Assembly: GCA_964531385.1 (NCBI GenBank) | Contig: CAZHGC010000012.1 | Span: 1-64,000 of the forward strand | Origin: MGBC114079 sp964531385 | Lineage (GTDB): Bacteria > Bacillota > Clostridia > Lachnospirales > CAG-274 | Direction of reading: 5' to 3' | Length of the DNA: 64,000 bases | Part shown: positions 25,819-34,500 of the stretch, piece after piece | Position numbering within the stretch: position 1 is the first letter of the stretch | Layout: each line of letters begins with the position of its first letter | Made by a program: the position numbers and the translations under genes | The notes under the pieces: generated by a model | Databases searched by the model: none | The model's input: only the letters and a program-made list of their open reading frames with translations | What the model was told of the DNA's origin: nothing

Positions 25819-26880
25819 ATGGGAGTTGATTTTGGAAAGGATTATTATGAAATTAGGCTTGAAAGCATTGGAGGGCTTGGTGCAAATCTTGCGGGAAAGC
25901 TTTTGGGGGAACTTGGTGCGTTATATCTTGGGCTTAACGCATCAAGTTTTGCGAGTTATGGTTCGGAGAAAAGAGGGTCGCCCGTTAAAAGTTTTATTCG
26001 ATATGCAAAACCCGACAAGGAAATTAGAATAAACAGCCCGATTGTTTCGCCGGATTTGGTTGTTATTTTTAATGATAAACTTGCGGGAAAACCGCTTGTT
26101 ATGGGCGGAGTTTGTGAAAAAACGAAAGTTGTTGTAAATTCTTCGGAAAGCCCCGAATTTATTAGAAACAGATTTAAAATGTTTGCGGGCGAACTTTTTG
26201 TTATTGATGCACTTAAAATTGCCATGGAGAACAAAACAAGGATTAATATGGTTTTGCTTGGGGCAACGGCAAAGGCAAGCGGATTTATTCCGATTAATTC
26301 AATTGAAAAACTTATAACGGAAACTCTTGGAAAAAAATATCCGTCAAGCCTTGAGGGGAACATTAAAGGAATTAGGGCAGGTTTTGAAAATACAACGGGG
26401 AAAATTATTGAAAACGACGGAAAATTTGAATTTGAAAAATATGATGAAGTTAGGCGACTTTGGGGATATGACAATGCTCCTTTGGGCGGAGTTAATCCTC
26501 TTTTCGGAAGCACTGTTTCAAATGATTTATCGGCAAGCCGAGAGGGGTTTGTTCCTGTTTTTCAAAAAGAAAAATGTATAAATTGCGGAATGTGTGATGT
26601 TTATTGTCCCGATATGGTTTATCAATTTGATGACGGAGAATTTAACGGCAAAAAAATGAAAGTTAATTTGGGGCCGGATTATAGGCATTGTAAAGGCTGT
26701 TTGAGATGTGTTGAGGTTTGTCCGACAAAAGCGATAACTTTTGGACTTGAAAGAGAATGTGATATTTCGAAGACGAACGTTGAAAACATTGAACTTTTGA
26801 CCGATAATTTTAAATTTGATGATGTTGGGGCAAATTCTTGGGTTGAGTCGGTTTCTTATACGGTTAATTCCGAAAAATGA
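25819..26880 (+). CDS. 2-oxoacid:ferredoxin oxidoreductase, fused gamma and ferredoxin (delta) subunits
   Basis: 353 residues. The N-terminal part (about 1-190) is the gamma subunit (EIRLESIGGLGANLAGKLLG, FASYGSEKRGSPVKSFIRYA). The C-terminal part is a two-cluster ferredoxin: KCINCGMCDVYCPD (about 250) and CKGCLRCVEVCPTKA (about 295), binding two [4Fe-4S]. It is followed 13 bases later by the catalytic alpha-beta fusion, so these two genes make a complete enzyme for CoA-dependent oxidative decarboxylation. Substrate (pyruvate, 2-oxoglutarate or branched 2-oxoacid) cannot be told from sequence alone. AAAGGAGG precedes the ATG. Confidence 0.9.
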   Translation: MGVDFGKDYYEIRLESIGGLGANLAGKLLGELGALYLGLNASSFASYGSEKRGSPVKSFIRYAKPDKEIRINSPIVSPDLVVIFNDKLAGKPLVMGGVCEKTKVVVNSSESPEFIRNRFKMFAGELFVIDALKIAMENKTRINMVLLGATAKASGFIPINSIEKLITETLGKKYPSSLEGNIKGIRAGFENTTGKIIENDGKFEFEKYDEVRRLWGYDNAPLGGVNPLFGSTVSNDLSASREGFVPVFQKEKCINCGMCDVYCPDMVYQFDDGEFNGKKMKVNLGPDYRHCKGCLRCVEVCPTKAITFGLERECDISKTNVENIELLTDNFKFDDVGANSWVESVSYTVNSEK

Positions 26881-26893
26881 TTGGAGGGATTTT

Positions 26894-29128
26894 ATGCTTT
26901 GTCAAAAAACTGTTTTTGAAAGCGGAAACGAGCTTGCGGCTTATGCCGCAAAACAAATTAATTATCACATAATGGGATATTATCCGATTACACCGTCAAC
27001 TCAAATTGCAGAGCAACTTGACCTTATGGGTTCGGAGGGACTTCACGATATTCGTCTTATTCCGGCAGAGGGCGAGCACAGTGCCGCAGGAATTTGTTAT
27101 GGTGCAAGTGTTGGCGGGGGAAGAGTTTTTAACGCAACAAGTGCAAACGGACTTTTATATTCGATTGAACAACTTCCGGTTCAATCGGGAACGAGATTTC
27201 CAATGGTTTTGAATGTTGCTTGCAGAAGTGTTTCCGGACCGCTTTCAATTAAGGGCGACCACAGCGACATTATGTTTGCGTTGAATTGCGGTTGGATTAT
27301 TCTTTTTGCAAAAACTCCGCAAGAGGTTTATGATTTTAACATTATTGCATTGAAAGTTGCCGAAAAGGTTAAACTTCCTGTTATTGTTGCTTATGACGGA
27401 TTTTTTACAAGCCACCAGAAAAGGAAAGCTTTGGTTTTTGAAAATGACGAGGACGTTTTGAACTTTATTGGCAAAAAAGAGCCGACTGTTACGGCTTTAA
27501 ATTCTGAAAAACCGGTTACAATCGGTTCTTATATGAACGAGCCGGATTTGACAAACAACAAATATCAACTTCATCTTGCTATGGAAGAGGCAAAAAATGA
27601 AATTTTTAAAATTTATGAGGAATATTGCGGAATTTCCGGAAGGAGACACCATATTTGCGAGGGTTATCTTGCAAAAGATGCCGAAGTTATTGTTGTTATT
27701 TTGGGGTCGGCTTTTGATACGGCGAAAGATGCGGTTGATAATTTGAGACAAAAAGGTTTTAAAGTTGGAGTTGTTACAATTAGTGTTTTGCGACCTTGGA
27801 ACGTTGAAAAAATTTGCGAGGTTTTGAAAAACGCAAAAGTTATTATTGTTTGCGACAGACAGGACAGCTATGGTGCAAGCGGAGGAAATTTATCGATTGA
27901 AATTAAAGCTCTTTTGAAAGATTGCGGAATTAATTCATCGGTTTTGAGCAGAGTTTATGGAATTGGCGGTTGTGATTTTTATATTGAAGAGGCAGAAAAG
28001 ATTTTTTATGACGGAATTAAAGTTTTAAATTTTGAAGAAGTTAAAAAATTTGATTATGTTGATAAATATGAGGGAACGGGCGAGAAAGACATTCAATATT
28101 TTGAGCCTTTGACAAAAGAAAAAACTTCTGTTGATGTTGTTAAAATTGAAAAAGATGAAAAAGGACTTTTTTTGGCGAAAGGCGGAAGCGTTAAAGAAAC
28201 TTTGAAGATGCCGAGGAGGCTTGCACCGGGGCATGGAGCGTGTCCGGGGTGTGGAATTCCGATTAACGTTAATCTTTTGCTTAAAGGAATTTCGGGAAAT
28301 GTTGTTTTGCTTTTTCACACAGGGTGCGGAATGGTTGTTACAACGGCATATCCCAAAACGACATTTAAGGTTAATTATGTTCATAATCTCTTTCAAAACG
28401 GTGGGGCAACACTTTCAGGGCTTGTTGAAATGTTTAACAAAAGAGTTGAAAGGGGAGAAATTCCCGATGAGGAATATACATTTGTTATGATTTCCGGCGA
28501 CGGAGGACTTGACATTGGACTTGGCTCGGCTCTTGGGGCGGGAATTAGAAATCACAAAATGATTATTTTCGAATATGATAACGGTGGATATATGAACACA
28601 GGTTATCAACAATCTTATTCGACACCTATGGGGGCGAAAACATCAACAAGCCATGTTGGAAAATTTGAAAGCGGAAAATTGAATTTTCACAAAGACAACC
28701 CTCAAATTTTTGCGGCGGCAAATTTGCCATATGTTGCAACCGTTGCAGAGTCGCACCCCGTTGATTTTATAAAAAAAGCGGCAAAGGCACAAAAATATGC
28801 GAATGAATTTGGAACGGCTTATATTAAAGCTTTATCGGCTTGCCCGCTTAATTGGAATGATGAGCCAAGATTTGAAAGAGACGTTATCGATATGGCAGTT
28901 AAATGTTGTTATCACCCTTTATACGAAGTTGAAAGAGGAATTACAAAAATTAGTTATAACCCTGAGGAGAAAAAGCAAAAAGCCGATGTTTTGGAGTGGC
29001 TTTTGATGATGGGAAGAACCAAATATTTAAAAGATGAAAAATATAAAGATATTGTTTTTGAAATTCAAAAAGAAGTTGACAGACGTTGGGAAAGGCTTAA
29101 AGAAAAAAATAATTCCGAAATTTTATGA
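26894..29128 (+). CDS. 2-oxoacid:ferredoxin oxidoreductase, fused alpha and beta subunits
   Basis: 744 residues. The alpha part (about 1-370) has MGYYPITPSTQIAEQLDLMG, GEHSAAGICYGASVGGGRVF, the IKGDHSDIMFA segment and domain II (VIVVILGSAFDTAKDAVDNL, CDRQDSYGASGGNLS). After a linker the beta part binds thiamine diphosphate: PGHGACPGCGIPINVNLLLK, HTGCGMVVTTAYP, ISGDGGLDIGLGSALGAG (TPP/Mg motif) and EYDNGGYMNTGYQQS. Usually alpha and beta are separate genes in this class. TTGGAGGGATTTT precedes the ATG at 26894. It forms an operon with the gamma-delta fusion upstream. Confidence 0.9.
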   Translation: MLCQKTVFESGNELAAYAAKQINYHIMGYYPITPSTQIAEQLDLMGSEGLHDIRLIPAEGEHSAAGICYGASVGGGRVFNATSANGLLYSIEQLPVQSGTRFPMVLNVACRSVSGPLSIKGDHSDIMFALNCGWIILFAKTPQEVYDFNIIALKVAEKVKLPVIVAYDGFFTSHQKRKALVFENDEDVLNFIGKKEPTVTALNSEKPVTIGSYMNEPDLTNNKYQLHLAMEEAKNEIFKIYEEYCGISGRRHHICEGYLAKDAEVIVVILGSAFDTAKDAVDNLRQKGFKVGVVTISVLRPWNVEKICEVLKNAKVIIVCDRQDSYGASGGNLSIEIKALLKDCGINSSVLSRVYGIGGCDFYIEEAEKIFYDGIKVLNFEEVKKFDYVDKYEGTGEKDIQYFEPLTKEKTSVDVVKIEKDEKGLFLAKGGSVKETLKMPRRLAPGHGACPGCGIPINVNLLLKGISGNVVLLFHTGCGMVVTTAYPKTTFKVNYVHNLFQNGGATLSGLVEMFNKRVERGEIPDEEYTFVMISGDGGLDIGLGSALGAGIRNHKMIIFEYDNGGYMNTGYQQSYSTPMGAKTSTSHVGKFESGKLNFHKDNPQIFAAANLPYVATVAESHPVDFIKKAAKAQKYANEFGTAYIKALSACPLNWNDEPRFERDVIDMAVKCCYHPLYEVERGITKISYNPEEKKQKADVLEWLLMMGRTKYLKDEKYKDIVFEIQKEVDRRWERLKEKNNSEIL

Positions 29129-29228
29129 AAATGTTTTTTTGGGCGGACAAAAAACCGCCCGAAAAAGTTTTTGTAACAGTTGTATTGAATTTTTCGGTGT
29201 TGTTGTTAGCATAATTGACGAAATTTTT

Positions 29229-29255
29229 AATATTACAAAAATGTAATATTTTTTT
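29229..29255 (+). terminator. Terminator after the oxidoreductase operon
   Basis: Perfect 9-bp inverted repeat AATATTACA/TGTAATATT with loop AAAA, followed by T5. An additional GC-rich hairpin GGGCGG/CCGCCC (29141-29160) with a poor T-tract lies just after the gene. Either or both end the operon. Confidence 0.6.
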
Positions 29256-29257
29256 AC

Positions 29258-29285
29258 TTGTTTTTTTAAAAATCTTTGTTATAAT
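29258..29285 (+). promoter_or_regulatory. Possible promoter for the PanE-like gene
   Basis: TTGTTT, 16-bp spacer, TATAAT, 130 bases before the start codon. The -35 is weak. Confidence 0.4.
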
Positions 29286-29415
29286 AGTACATGATTGCCT
29301 TTTATTGGATTGTGTTTTTATTAAAAATTTGAGAAAATGCCTTATAAACGCATAATAAAAATACATAGTGATTTTAAATGCAGATTTTTCTTTTTTGAAA
29401 GGTAGGGTTGATTAT

Positions 29416-30354
29416 ATGAAATATTTGATTATTGGAACAGGCGGAACGGGTGCTTGTATTGGGGGATTTCTTGCAAAGAGCGGAAAAGATGTTACATTTA
29501 TTGCAAGAGGAAAGCATCTTGATGCAATTGAACAAAGAGGGCTTTTTGTTCTTTCCCCGAAAATGGGAAAAATTCATATTAAAATGCCGAAAGTTACAAA
29601 AACGGAGTTATACACAGAAAAAGCAGACGTTATTTTCGTTTGTGTTAAATGCTATGCGATTGATTCGATTATTCCTTTTATTGAACGAGTTTCTCACGAA
29701 AACACGATTGTTATTCCGATTACCAATGTTTTTGGAGTTGCAACGAAAATTGCAAAAAAAGTTCCTAAGGTTGTTTCTTTGGGAGGTTGCATTTATATTG
29801 CAGCCGATTTGTCACATTTTGGTGAGATAACTATGCGAAGCGATATTTTCCGTATGATTTACGGTTTTAGAAAAGGCGACCCCAAAAAGGCGGAAGCAAG
29901 CAAGTGGGCGGATATTATCAATCAAATTACAGATGACCTTGTTGAAAGCGGGATTGATGCCTCGGTTTCTGACGATATTGGAACGGAAGTTTTTAAAAAA
30001 TTCTCATATGTTTCGCCTATGTCGGCTGTTTGTGCATATCTTAACACGAATGCGGGAGAAATTCAAAATTCGGGTGTTCAGAGAGACACATTTATTGCAC
30101 TTATAAAAGAGATTGTTGCTCTTGGGCGTGCTATGGACATATGTCTTGATTGTGATATTGTTGAAAAAAATCTTGAAATTATTTCTTCGGTTTTGCCAAA
30201 CGTTACTTCGTCTATGCAAAAGGATTTGGAAAAGGGCGGAAATTCGGAGATTGAGGGTCTTATTTTTGACGTTGTTAAGCTTGGACACGAATATAACGTT
30301 CCTGTTCCGACATATGAAAAAGTTTCCGAGAAGTTTGGATTTTCGGAAAACTGA
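29416..30354 (+). CDS. Ketopantoate reductase family protein (PanE/ApbA)
   Basis: 312 residues, NADPH-binding two-domain dehydrogenase. Rossmann motif LIIGTGGTGACIGGFLAKSG at the N-terminus, then DVTFIARGKHLDAI, DVIFVCVKCYAID and the C-terminal helical domain with a conserved Lys (EVFKKFSYVSPMSAVCAYLN) and the end segment EIEGLIFDVVKLGHEYNVPV. This matches the PanE fold; whether it makes pantoate is unproven, as paralogues with other substrates are common. coaX in the same window makes a CoA link possible but not shown. Start at 29416 behind GAAAGGTAGGG. Confidence 0.85.
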   Translation: MKYLIIGTGGTGACIGGFLAKSGKDVTFIARGKHLDAIEQRGLFVLSPKMGKIHIKMPKVTKTELYTEKADVIFVCVKCYAIDSIIPFIERVSHENTIVIPITNVFGVATKIAKKVPKVVSLGGCIYIAADLSHFGEITMRSDIFRMIYGFRKGDPKKAEASKWADIINQITDDLVESGIDASVSDDIGTEVFKKFSYVSPMSAVCAYLNTNAGEIQNSGVQRDTFIALIKEIVALGRAMDICLDCDIVEKNLEIISSVLPNVTSSMQKDLEKGGNSEIEGLIFDVVKLGHEYNVPVPTYEKVSEKFGFSEN

Positions 30355-30372
30355 GGTTGAGGTATTGTAATA

Positions 30373-30401
30373 AAAATCTGCTGTTTTTTGGCAGATTTTT
30401 T
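30373..30401 (+). terminator. Terminator after the PanE-like gene
   Basis: Stem AAATCTGC/GCAGATTT with the 9-base loop TGTTTTTTG, followed by more T. About 20 bases after the stop codon. Confidence 0.8.
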
Positions 30402-30469
30402 GCAAAAATTGATTTGTTAAAAAATTAACTGCTATGGGGCGAATTGCTCTTATTGACAAAATACTTGAG

Positions 30470-31318
30470 GTGATTATCATTAAATATAAAATTAGCAGTT
30501 TGGCAAAGCTTTTGGGAGTTTCAAGCAACACTATCAGACGTTATACGGATATGGGATATATACACCCTGTTAAAGACGGGCAAAACAACTATACGTATTA
30601 TGACAACATTGATGTTAATAAAATAATCAGAGTTCGTATGTATCGCAAATTTGGTTTTTCTCACGACGAAATTAAAAAAATTCTTGAAGAAGATGTTGAC
30701 GGAATTTTGGAGAATTTTAAACAACGGCTTTTGGATATGGACGAAGAATTGGAAAAGATGAAATCTTTGAGACGTATGTTTAAAGCAAATGAAATTATGA
30801 TTAAGCGAATTGACGAATATGACGAAAATTTTATTATTCAAAATGTTGAGGCAACTTATTATATTGAATATCAAAAGGGCAATGAAATTTTTAACGAAAA
30901 AGACCGCCTTTCGGCAATTCAGGAATTTATGTATTCTTTGCCGGAAACAAAGGAAGTTTTTATTTTTCGAAAAAATGACATTTTAAATGGAAATTATACA
31001 AATTCTTTTGGATTTGCGGCAAAGAAAAAAGACCTTGAGAAATTTAATGTTCGAGTTAATCATTATATGGACTTTTTGGACGTTCAAAGTTGTTTGTATT
31101 TTTTAATTAAAACATACTTGAGTGGCGACGACGCTGATGAAAAAAACGAGAAACTGAGAAAGGCAAAATTTGATGAAGCTTTTGAATATCTTGAAAAAGA
31201 GAACCTTATGATTGATAAAGACATTATCGGGTTTAATATAACTTCTGCCGTTGAAAGAGGAGAGCAAGTTAATTATACACTTGTTTGTATGCCTGTTGTT
31301 TTGAATTTGAAAAAATGA
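30470..31318 (+). CDS. MerR-family transcriptional regulator
   Basis: About 280 residues. The N-terminal winged helix-turn-helix KISSLAKLLGVSSNTIRRYT and DMGYIHP, with wing QNNYTYYDN, is MerR type, followed by the dimerisation helix (residues about 75-110). The C-terminal ~150 residues resemble a GyrI-like effector-binding domain in layout (EKENLMIDKDIIGF, VNYTLVCMPV) but are not clearly identified. The start is uncertain: homology and GAGGTG point to an ATT at 30479 (then KYKISSLAK); the GTG at 30470 overlaps that binding site, and the ATG at 30434 has none. A MerR-type promoter lies directly downstream, before a pectin esterase gene. Confidence 0.8.
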   Translation: MIIIKYKISSLAKLLGVSSNTIRRYTDMGYIHPVKDGQNNYTYYDNIDVNKIIRVRMYRKFGFSHDEIKKILEEDVDGILENFKQRLLDMDEELEKMKSLRRMFKANEIMIKRIDEYDENFIIQNVEATYYIEYQKGNEIFNEKDRLSAIQEFMYSLPETKEVFIFRKNDILNGNYTNSFGFAAKKKDLEKFNVRVNHYMDFLDVQSCLYFLIKTYLSGDDADEKNEKLRKAKFDEAFEYLEKENLMIDKDIIGFNITSAVERGEQVNYTLVCMPVVLNLKK

Positions 31319-31385
31319 TTGAAATTTTAATTGTGAGGTTGAAATTATTTTTGGTAAAAAATTTGTGAAATTTAATTTTTTTTGC

Positions 31386-31416
31386 TTGACTGTGACCCTA
31401 TGTCATAGTTTAAAAT
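31386..31416 (+). promoter_or_regulatory. MerR-type promoter/operator of the CE8-CE12 esterase gene
   Basis: TTGACT (31386-31391) and TAAAAT (31411-31416) are 19 bp apart, the long spacer typical of promoters activated by MerR-family proteins through DNA twisting. The spacer is filled by a dyad, CTGTGACCCTATGTCATAG (31390-31408), whose half sites TGAC/GTCA are symmetric. It sits 70 bases after the MerR gene and about 160 bases before the esterase gene. Confidence 0.75.
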
Positions 31417-31578
31417 AATGGTGATATGAATTGACGTATGATTGAAATTTTACAGTTTTGAACAGTGTTTTATTTATGTAATTGTTAAATTTGACATACA
31501 GAGGAAAATTGTTTTGAAATTGTTTTATTCGGTTATGCGTTAAATTTTAATTTTTTATTATTTAAAGGAGGAATGAAA

Positions 31579-34500
31579 ATGTTGAAAATCAAAAAAGGTT
31601 CGATTGTTAGCAAAGTTATTTCAATTATGCTTACTTTTTTGATGTGTGTTTCATCTTGCCAAAGCTTGGTTTTTGCAGATGAACCGGTTAAATATGGAGG
31701 TTGGACAGTTACAAACGACGGAACGTCAAGCGGTGTTGCTGTTTTTGACGGAATGGATTTAACATATTACAGTCCGAGCTCACAAATTATTAAATATTCA
31801 TCTGCGACTATTGACGAAGTTGAATATGCAAGTGTTAGGTCGAATAGTTCAAACGGAGCTGCAACAAACGGAATTGTTACGATAAACAATTCTACAAGAG
31901 GATATATTAAATATGTTCCAACGGCAGACGGAACTTTTACAACCTGGGTTGGAAGTGCTCCGACAAAGCTTGCGGTTGTTAGCAAAACAAACAACGAAAC
32001 AAACGAGTCGACTGCTATCGGAACTTTTTATCCTTGCGGAACAGACCCCACAGTTGTTGTTAATGAGGGCGAAATGGAAGTTATTCAAGAGGCTTCTTAT
32101 GCAACATTGAACATTGAAGTTAAAGCCGGATATACATATTATTATTGTGTTACGGGTTCTAAGATGGGTTGTTTTGGTGGAAAATTTGTTCCTTATACAA
32201 AAGTTACGGGAAAAATTAACGATGAATTTAATATTTCCGATTTTGGAATTAAATTTACAAATTTGGAAACAAAAGAAGTTTTTACAGCAACTGTTGACAA
32301 GGAAGCAAAAACTTACAGCATTTCTTTGAAACCGAATTATTCATATTCTGTTGGGCTTACAGGTTCGGCTGCTGCTTCCTATGGGCTTTCGAAAGATACA
32401 AGAACAGTTACTCCGACAGGAACGGAAATGACTGCGGACGTTACTGTTGAACAATCTACAAATTATACTGTTTCCGGTTCGATTTCCGGAATTGCAAGCG
32501 GTTATAATACAAGTGATTTTGACTTGGTTTTTGTTCCTAAAGATGTTAATGATTTTGTTTCTGTTGATGCGGAAATTGACAAAACAAATATGACATATTC
32601 TGCTATGTTGGTTGCAAACGAGGAATATACATTGGTTCAAAAAGGTGCTTTTGACTATGAATTGGCAGAGAAAGTTACTGTTGTTAATGAGGACGAAAAG
32701 CCTGTTTCAAAAGATATTGCTTTTAAAGACGTTGCAACTTTTGACGTTTCGGGTAAATTTATTGGCCTTACTCAGGAACGAGGAGTTTATGAAGATTTGA
32801 CTTCGGTTGCTCCGACAGAAATTAAATTTACAAATATTACAGACAAATACAAATATGAATATACATACAGCGGAACGCCGAAGGCGGGAAGTTATTCCGC
32901 AAAGCTTAGAAAAGGCGATTATCTTGCAACAATTACTTGTGAAAATTATTCAACCACAACTCACGTTATTGTTGATGATTCGGCAGTTTCCAGAGACCTT
33001 CTTTTAAAATATGAGGGAGCTGTCAGCGTTCCTTTCTCTGAAACACTTTATGTTGGTGCCGATAAAGATTATAAAACTGTTTCAGCGGCTGTTTCGGCTG
33101 TTTCAAATATGACAAGAACAAACAACGAAAGAGTTACAATTAAAATTGACCCTGGCGAATATCGTGAACAAGTTTATGTTACTGTTCCGAACATCACTTT
33201 GGAAAGCAACGGCGGAAACAGAGATAATACAAAAATCACTTGGTATTATGGAATTGGTTATAAATATTATAGTACTGTTGAAAGCATTTATAACCCATAT
33301 GCAGATTATGACAAATATGAAAAAGGCGATGTTATAAAATATTGGGGTTCTGCGGTTATTACCACAGGAACAGCAACGGGCTTTAATGCAAAGAATATTT
33401 GTTTTGAAAATTCATTTAACAAATATATGACAGATGAGGAAATTGTTGACGGTGTTGAAGTTAATGGAAGAGAAAGCATTAAAGTTGTAAGAAAAGAAAC
33501 AACAGTTGTTGATTCTAAAGCTGCAACAGAAAGAGCGGCGGCTTATGTTAACTATGCCGACCAAACTGAATTTTTGAATTGTTCTTTCATTGGTTCTCAA
33601 GACACGTTATACACTTGTAACGTTAATTACAAAGCTTATTACAAAAACTGTTATATTGAAGGTATGACAGACTATATTTACGGCAACGGTGATGTTATTT
33701 TTGACGGTTGTGAACTTAATTGGGGCGGTTATTCCGATACGGCGGCAGGCGGTTACATCACTGCTCAATCGGCAAGCGAACAATATAACTGCGAATTTGG
33801 TTATGTTTTCAGAAACTGTTTTGTTTCGGCAAACAAAGACCGTTTGGTTGGTCAGGGAAGCTTTGGAAGAATGTGGGGCAAATGTGCAACAGTTAACTTT
33901 ATTAACACTCAGCTTCAATCTGAGAATCTTATTAATTCTGACGGTTGGAGTGCAATGAGCGGAAATTCACCAACTATGGAAACTGTTAAGCTTCAGGAAT
34001 TTAACACAACATTTAACGGTGAAAAAGTTGACACTTCAAAGAGAGTTGCCGGAGTTGTTGAAACTATTGATGCAGATAAATATACTGTTAAAAATGCTTT
34101 TGTTGACAAAGGTTGGACACCTAATTATTATGTTGAGGAAAGCTCTGCAACACCTGAAATTATTGAAGGACCTGCATTTACTTCAAACGGAGATATTAAT
34201 GCTCCTAACCCCGGAGAAACTCTTACTGTTAATTATAAATTGACAGACGGTTGTTTGGACAGCAATACTTCGAGAATTGCTTGGTATGCGGTTTCAACGG
34301 ATTTTGATAACACAAGCCTTGAAACAATTTTGAAATCGGCAACGTTGCTTGATGTTACAACTTCTTATATTTCAAATGATAAATATCAAATTCCTATGGA
34401 ATGTGCGGGAAAATATATTATGGCTGTTGTTACTCCGATTACTGTTGGAGGAAAACAAGGAACGGCTAAATATGAGATTGATACAACGAAAGCTGTTAGC

